Shown one piece after another: positions 59,869 through 64,000 of a stretch of DNA of 64,000 nucleotides. The notes under the pieces were generated by a model, which was given only the letters and a program-made list of their open reading frames with translations, was not told where the DNA came from and made no database searches. This DNA comes from CAZJUR01 sp964549525 (GTDB lineage: Bacteria > Patescibacteriota > Saccharimonadia > Saccharimonadales > Saccharimonadaceae): NCBI GenBank assembly GCA_964549525.1, contig CAZJUR010000001.1:62001-126000 (forward strand), read 5' to 3'. The position numbers and the translations under genes are program-made. Position 1 is the first letter of the stretch; every line of letters begins with the position of its first letter.

Positions 59869-61158
59869 ATGAAGCAGTTTTTAGCAAAGACAGTCCGTAC
59901 ACTACTGCCGAAAGAGAGTGTTTCAGGCATCGAGTCATTTTATAGGAAAATGCGCGTCCATGCTGTATCAGCACGGTATGGCTATCCAGCACGGGGCCTG
60001 AGAGTTATTGCGGTGACAGGTACCAATGGTAAAACGACAACAGCGTATTATCTCAATGAGATTTTAAAAGCTGCTGGATATACTACGGCACTCTTTAGTA
60101 CTGCGGTGATTGAAATGGCAGGGGAGCGATCAATCAATGATCTGAACGCAACGGTTCCATTGACAGCTCGTATGCAACGCTTTTTCAAACAGGCGAGCAA
60201 GAAAAAAGTGGATTATGTCATTATTGAAGCCACCTCTCATGCCCTTCACCAGCACAAACTCGACACTGTCCCTATAGAGTGCGCGATTATGACTAATTTA
60301 ACTCAAGATCACCTCGACTATCACCATTCGATGGAGGAATACGCTCGTGCCAAAGCACTGTTATTTCTTAAGCAACCGCACTATATTGTGCTGAATCGCG
60401 ATGATGAATGGTTTGATTTTTATAATGCATTCGATGCTACTAAACATAAAATCACCTACGGTGTTCATACTGACTCAGAAGCTCGTATCCAGAAAGTGAA
60501 ATTATACAAAAAGGGGAGTGAAGCGACCGTTGTTATTGATCATCAAACACAGTTAGCACTCGGTTCTCATCTTCCAGGCAAATACAATGTATATAATTAC
60601 GTTGCTTCCGCCTCTGCTGCATATGTCTTGGGTGTGTCACTAGAATCAATTGCCGATGGTATAGCGAATGTAGAGTCAATACCTGGTCGGTTTGAGCGAG
60701 TCTCCAGCGATAAACCATTTGAGGTAATTGTAGATTATGCCCATACGCCCGATGCACTTGAAAAACTCATTGAAGCTGCAAAAGAAATGACCAAACAACG
60801 AGTAATTTTGGTGTTTGGTGCGTGCGGAGACCGAGACGTCTTGAAGCGGCCTTTGATGGGAGAAATTGCGGCAAAAAAGGCTGACCGAATTATTTTAACT
60901 GATGAAGAAAGCTACAACGAAGATCCCATAAAGATACGCCAAGATATTTCTCAGGGGATTCAGAAGGTGAAGGGGGGAGAAGCTAAGACCGAAGAAGTTG
61001 CTGATCGCGAAGCAGCAATACAAAAAGCCATATCTATCGCACGGAAAGGTGATACGATACTTATAACAGGCATGGGGCACGAGCAATTTCGTATCGTTAA
61101 CGGTGAGAAATTGCCCTGGAATGACGTAGAAGTAGTTAAAAACATTCTTCAAAAATAA
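59869..61158 (+). CDS. murE: MurE-like Mur ligase (UDP-MurNAc-tripeptide synthetase type), N-terminal domain missing
   Basis: 429 residues from the ATG at 59869. The central ATPase domain has VIAVTGTNGKTTTAYYLNEIL, the ATSHALHQHKLD and NLTQDHLDYH blocks with the carbamoyl-lysine region (YARAKALLF), and the C-terminal domain has PGRFERV, VIVDYAHTPDALE and FGACGDRD. These are MurE features. The usual N-terminal UDP-binding domain (about 90 residues) is absent, and the position of the DNPR-type amino acid selector reads YNEDP, so neither diaminopimelate nor lysine use can be stated. Cytoplasmic peptidoglycan precursor synthesis is the likely role. Confidence 0.85.
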   Translation: MKQFLAKTVRTLLPKESVSGIESFYRKMRVHAVSARYGYPARGLRVIAVTGTNGKTTTAYYLNEILKAAGYTTALFSTAVIEMAGERSINDLNATVPLTARMQRFFKQASKKKVDYVIIEATSHALHQHKLDTVPIECAIMTNLTQDHLDYHHSMEEYARAKALLFLKQPHYIVLNRDDEWFDFYNAFDATKHKITYGVHTDSEARIQKVKLYKKGSEATVVIDHQTQLALGSHLPGKYNVYNYVASASAAYVLGVSLESIADGIANVESIPGRFERVSSDKPFEVIVDYAHTPDALEKLIEAAKEMTKQRVILVFGACGDRDVLKRPLMGEIAAKKADRIILTDEESYNEDPIKIRQDISQGIQKVKGGEAKTEEVADREAAIQKAISIARKGDTILITGMGHEQFRIVNGEKLPWNDVEVVKNILQK

Positions 61159-61201
61159 ATATTCCTCTATTCTATGTATTGATTAAAAATCATTTATATG
61201 A

Positions 61202-61207
61202 TATAAT
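61202..61207 (+). promoter_or_regulatory. -10 box (TATAAT) for the 61250 gene
   Basis: A plus-strand TATAAT in ATGATATAATGAT, giving a leader of about 36 nt before the ATG. No clear -35 hexamer. Confidence 0.45.
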
Positions 61208-61249
61208 GATAAAATAGTCATTCACCCGTAAGATAAACATGCAATTACT

Positions 61250-62443
61250 ATGAAAAAAGAGTTCCCGCGTTATAAGATTCTCGATACCCCTACAGAAGGG
61301 TTAGATAGTAAGAGAACGCTCGAGGAGTATGTAAAAAATACTGATTATATTATTGGCAGACTTGATGGCTCAATTCCTCCAAGAGACAATGTATATAGTA
61401 TAGACCAGGATTTATTTGAAAAAAGAGGGACGGTTTTTTTTACCAAACAAGAATCCAAAGATATACCATGCGCACAGAAACCAGATATTGTCTTATGGCT
61501 CGATAAATCAGCCCGTCCTGTTTCGTGGATGGTACAGGAACTATGGGATCAATTAGCTTCACGAAATGAAGATGGATCTATCGCCGACAAGCCACAGAGC
61601 TGGTTTCTTAATATTGATAGATTCCCTTGGTTACGTGCGTCAGGACTTGGTAATAAGGAAATTGCTTCAGGAGTACCTGGCCAATTTGATATTAATTCTA
61701 TCGGTACAGATGCAGCTCCAGTTAAACGACAAATTGGTTGGATACGAGGTATCTTCGTTGATGATAAAAGGCAAGATCAAGATGGAAATATAACTACACT
61801 CACTGAAGAGAATTTTGATCAAGAAGTTTGGAATATGCCTCTTAGGTGTACGAAAAATAATCAATCACCTCAGAGCCTTATGATTGTAGATGAAGTGAAG
61901 TCTTCTGGTGATACCCTTTCTATTGCTCAGCAACTTCTGAGTGCAGCATTTCCAGAGCTGGTAGTAACACGTGCCTACTGGCAAAATGATAAACGCGCCA
62001 CATCCATAAAAGGTGCATCTATCAATAAAGATGGATGGGTCCCTGTATGGTATGACGAAAACACCGCTGCCGGCAGGGGAGTAGGTGAAGTTAGCTTGGC
62101 ATGGTATCAAAATTCTAACAGAAATTGGCGTCATAAGTTGGGAGCATTTGTACTAAGTACTCCAGCCGTAGTAAGCGATGCTAAAACTGGAGACAGAAAA
62201 GTTGACAGTCGGTCTCTAGCCTTGCGACTAGACATCAAAGAACTTTCTAGGTCGCTCTTAAAAAATGAGATAGTATACATACCGTCACCGCAACGATCAA
62301 ATGAGATGAGGGTTGAAAGAATACATGATATAGCAGGTATGAATCTTGAAAATTGGCGTAAATTGAGGGATAAGGTTGCAGATCGATCATCGAATACAAA
62401 GAAACGCAAAGGTTCCTCTAAAATCACCAAATCCGCTCGGTAA
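61250..62443 (+). CDS. Phosphoribosyltransferase-fold protein of unknown function
   Basis: 397 residues, family not recognised. Residues 210-228 (LMIVDEVKSSGDTLSIAQQ) match the PRPP-binding loop of type I phosphoribosyltransferases (hydrophobic strand, D-E, then S-G-D-T). An upstream DIVLWLDKSARPVSWMVQELWD (79-100) would be the preceding strand and helix. The C-terminal 50 residues are basic (SSNTKKRKGSSKITKSAR), suggesting nucleic-acid contact. There is no signal peptide or membrane helix. It is a single gene; the next gene converges. A toxin-like or nucleotide-salvage role cannot be decided. Confidence 0.55.
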   Translation: MKKEFPRYKILDTPTEGLDSKRTLEEYVKNTDYIIGRLDGSIPPRDNVYSIDQDLFEKRGTVFFTKQESKDIPCAQKPDIVLWLDKSARPVSWMVQELWDQLASRNEDGSIADKPQSWFLNIDRFPWLRASGLGNKEIASGVPGQFDINSIGTDAAPVKRQIGWIRGIFVDDKRQDQDGNITTLTEENFDQEVWNMPLRCTKNNQSPQSLMIVDEVKSSGDTLSIAQQLLSAAFPELVVTRAYWQNDKRATSIKGASINKDGWVPVWYDENTAAGRGVGEVSLAWYQNSNRNWRHKLGAFVLSTPAVVSDAKTGDRKVDSRSLALRLDIKELSRSLLKNEIVYIPSPQRSNEMRVERIHDIAGMNLENWRKLRDKVADRSSNTKKRKGSSKITKSAR

Positions 62444-62455
62444 TACCTATGTAAT

Positions 62456-62737
62456 TTAATCGTAAATTATAATTCTACCGTCTGCAAGAGTGCTCTCACT
62501 ATAGGTAAAATCTGCCGTAAAATGTTGCTGGCCATTTTCTAGTGTTCCTTCAAGATGACAAGCAGTTTGACCAAGTGGTAAAGAAATTTCAACGATAAGT
62601 TTATCGGTTTTATTAGTAGCTTCTTCGTCAAACCGGTCGTCATTTATCCGAAAGGCTAGCTTGTCACCCTTTTCAGGTATCGCATTAAAAATTGCCTGAA
62701 CTGAGGCTTCAGTAGTCTTAGATTCAATTTTTCCCAT
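62456..62737 (-). CDS. Small protein of unknown function
   Basis: 93 residues, acidic, no membrane helix, no Cys pair. It has an N-terminal helix (TEASVQAIFNAIPEKGDKLAF) and a beta-rich end (KLIVEISLPLGQTACHLEGTLENGQQHFT). It may be a small cytoplasmic domain protein. The start at 62737 lies 53 nt from the CIRCE element, which faces the other way. No family recognised. Confidence 0.5.
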   Translation of the reverse strand: MGKIESKTTEASVQAIFNAIPEKGDKLAFRINDDRFDEEATNKTDKLIVEISLPLGQTACHLEGTLENGQQHFTADFTYSESTLADGRIIIYD

Positions 62738-62789
62738 GTAATTATATTATAACACATAATATAGCGTATTGTCCATATTTTTTATGAAA

Positions 62790-62816
62790 TTGGCACTCGG
62801 TACTTGCAAGTGCTAA
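62790..62816. promoter_or_regulatory. CIRCE operator (HrcA binding site)
   Basis: TTGGCACTC - 9 nt - AAGTGCTAA, which matches the CIRCE consensus TTAGCACTC-N9-GAGTGCTAA with one mismatch per arm. It lies 53 nt upstream of groES and overlaps the -35 box, so HrcA binding should block transcription until heat shock. Confidence 0.88.
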
Positions 62817-62832
62817 TTTTTTTTATTACAAT
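62804..62832 (+). promoter_or_regulatory. Promoter of groES-groEL
   Basis: TTGCAA (62804-62809) and TACAAT (62827-62832) with a 17-nt spacer; the -35 box lies within the CIRCE operator. Confidence 0.6.
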
Positions 62833-62869
62833 AGAGTTATTGAAAGAAATTAAGATAGGAGGATGACAC

Positions 62870-63133
62870 ATGAGTAATGCGTTAAAACCGCTCGGCGACA
62901 GGGTTGTGGCTGTCCGCGAAGAAACAAGTAATAAAACGGCTAGCGGCTTGTATTTGCCTGATAATGCGAAGGAAAAACCAGTCATTGCCAAAATAGTCGC
63001 AACTGGACCTAAAGTTACGTCACTTAAAAAAGGCGATCGCATTGTCTACAAAGAATATTCTACAACTGAACTTAAGGTTGATAGTACCGAATATATTATC
63101 GTTAAAGAAGAAGATGTCCTCGCGACACTGTAA
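62870..63133 (+). CDS. groES: Co-chaperonin GroES
   Basis: 87 residues. Begins LKPLGDRVVAVREE, carries the mobile loop SNKTASGLYLPDNAKEKP with the GroEL-binding GLYLP, and ends EYIIVKEEDVLATL. The ribosome-binding site is TAGGAGGATGA. It caps the GroEL folding chamber; groEL follows after 21 nt under the same CIRCE-controlled promoter. Confidence 0.97.
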   Translation: MSNALKPLGDRVVAVREETSNKTASGLYLPDNAKEKPVIAKIVATGPKVTSLKKGDRIVYKEYSTTELKVDSTEYIIVKEEDVLATL

Positions 63134-63154
63134 CAGAGAAAGGAGATTGAGAAA

Positions 63155-64000
63155 ATGGCTAAAAAAGTATTTTATGATGATGACGCTCGGACACGTGTAC
63201 TTGGCGGTGCAAAGGCACTCTATGATGCGGTAAAAGTAACAATGGGGCCAAAAGGACGAAATGTTGTCATATCTAAAAGTTATGGCAATCCGACTGTAAC
63301 GCATGATGGGGTAACGGTCGCGGAAGGCGTCGACTTGCCGGAAGTTGATGACGAAACACTAGGATATAAAGTCGGCGCGGAGTTAATCAAACAAGCTGCT
63401 ACTAAAATGAATAAGTCAGCAGGTGATGGGACAACCACCGTTACTGTATTGACATACAATATCTTGAGTGAGGCAAACCGCTTGATCGCAGCTGGACATA
63501 ATCCGATGGAGCTTCGTAAGGGCGTGGAAGCGGCAGGAGCAGATGCCCTAAAAGCTTTAGAAAAAATGTCTGAAAGCGTTGATGGCAAAAAGACTCGGAT
63601 TGCAGAAGTGGCAACTATCTCAGCCGGCGACGAAAGTATCGGTACACTTATTGCCGAAGTAATCGAAAAAGTAGGAAAAGACGGTGTGGTTACTGTCGAA
63701 GAGGGTCAAGGTCTTGAGATGGAGTCTGAAGTTGTCGAAGGCTTTACCTTTGATCGTGGCTATGTCAGTCCATTTATGGTAACAGATACGAATCGTCAAG
63801 AAGCAGTGTATAGTAAACCTGCAATTGTCATTACCGATAAAAAGATTTCGAGTGTCCAAGAATTTCTTCCGATGCTTGAAAAGCTTGCGCAAGCTGGTAA
63901 AAAAGATGTAGTGCTAGTAGCTGAAGATGTAGAAGGTGAGGCACTGGGAGTATTGATCTTAAATAAATTGAAAGGATCATTTAACACGGTAGCAATCAAG
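63155..64000 (+). CDS. groEL: Chaperonin GroEL, N-terminal part (runs off the window)
   Basis: 282 codons are present, about half of the usual 540. The sequence has the equatorial and apical features: VTMGPKGRNVVI, the ATP-binding AGDGTTTVTVLT, HNPMELRKG, ATISAGDES, and GYVSPFMVTDTNRQEAVY. The start has an AAGGAGATTGAG site. No frameshift is visible up to the window edge. Confidence 0.98.
   Translation, partial: MAKKVFYDDDARTRVLGGAKALYDAVKVTMGPKGRNVVISKSYGNPTVTHDGVTVAEGVDLPEVDDETLGYKVGAELIKQAATKMNKSAGDGTTTVTVLTYNILSEANRLIAAGHNPMELRKGVEAAGADALKALEKMSESVDGKKTRIAEVATISAGDESIGTLIAEVIEKVGKDGVVTVEEGQGLEMESEVVEGFTFDRGYVSPFMVTDTNRQEAVYSKPAIVITDKKISSVQEFLPMLEKLAQAGKKDVVLVAEDVEGEALGVLILNKLKGSFNTVAIK

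Overview
The window looks like part of a metagenome-assembled genome of a Candidate Phyla Radiation bacterium, most probably Candidatus Saccharibacteria (TM7). I infer this from the combination of genes, not from a marker phylogeny. The combination is: AT-rich DNA, compact operons, a type IV secretion-like cluster with a large array of short T4SS pilins, secreted peptidoglycan-active proteins, a Mur ligase without its N-terminal domain, and the rpmH-rnpA-yidC-khpB / dnaA-dnaN order. TGA is used as a normal stop codon, which argues against Absconditabacteria and Gracilibacteria. A run of 100 N at 37097-37196 marks a scaffold join.

Layout. At 1-3.0 kb, on the minus strand: the start of ruvA, ruvC, an inositol-monophosphatase-family gene and a secreted lamin-tail protein. 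At 3.1-27 kb: a cell-surface glycan cluster. It holds a HAD-type phosphomannomutase and mannose-1-phosphate guanylyltransferase (GDP-mannose supply), GDP-mannose 4,6-dehydratase, a ColD-like PLP dehydratase and an SDR reductase. It also has two family-2 and five GT4-type glycosyltransferases, two large GT-C-like membrane proteins, a flippase-like protein, an FkbM methyltransferase and a Wzm/Wzt ABC exporter with a glycan-binding tail. A mannose-6-phosphate-isomerase-like cupin gene has decayed beside gmd, and a second small gene nearby is also broken. A pair of secreted genes at 5-7 kb includes a protein with two nearly identical C-terminal domains.

At 27-32 kb lies the replication origin region: khpB, yidC, rnpA and rpmH on the minus strand, and dnaA and dnaN on the plus strand, with DnaA-box-like 9-mers on both sides of dnaA. 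At 31.9-51.8 kb lies the T4SS-like region. On the minus strand it has two small membrane-anchored proteins, a secreted protein with about five cell-wall-active domains, a membrane protein ending in an M15-type peptidase, VirB4, a TraC-like protein, a PrgI-like protein and a VirB6/TrbL-like channel protein. On the plus strand it has nine consecutive pilin paralogues. This is plausibly the contact and secretion machinery of a host-attached cell; that role is inferred from the families.

At 51.8-64 kb are housekeeping genes: hsp20, comF, a GH5 glycosidase, four tRNAs (Ser-CGA, Arg-TCG, Ser-GCT, Ser-TGA), a HIT protein, rlmH, valS, tsaD, a murE-like gene, a phosphoribosyltransferase-fold protein, and a CIRCE-controlled groES-groEL pair whose groEL runs off the window. 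I found no rRNA, insertion sequence, prophage or CRISPR array.

The most interesting observations are: a possible GDP-3,6-dideoxyhexose route (Gmd, a His-for-Lys ColD-like enzyme and a reductase); the pilin array, whose last member has its own promoter and terminator; the multi-domain wall enzyme; an in-frame 60-codon tail after a pilin stop codon; a false scaffold gap flanked by identical 55-bp ends that splits one gene; and many genes whose -10 box lies only 7-11 nt before the ATG, suggesting leaderless mRNAs.
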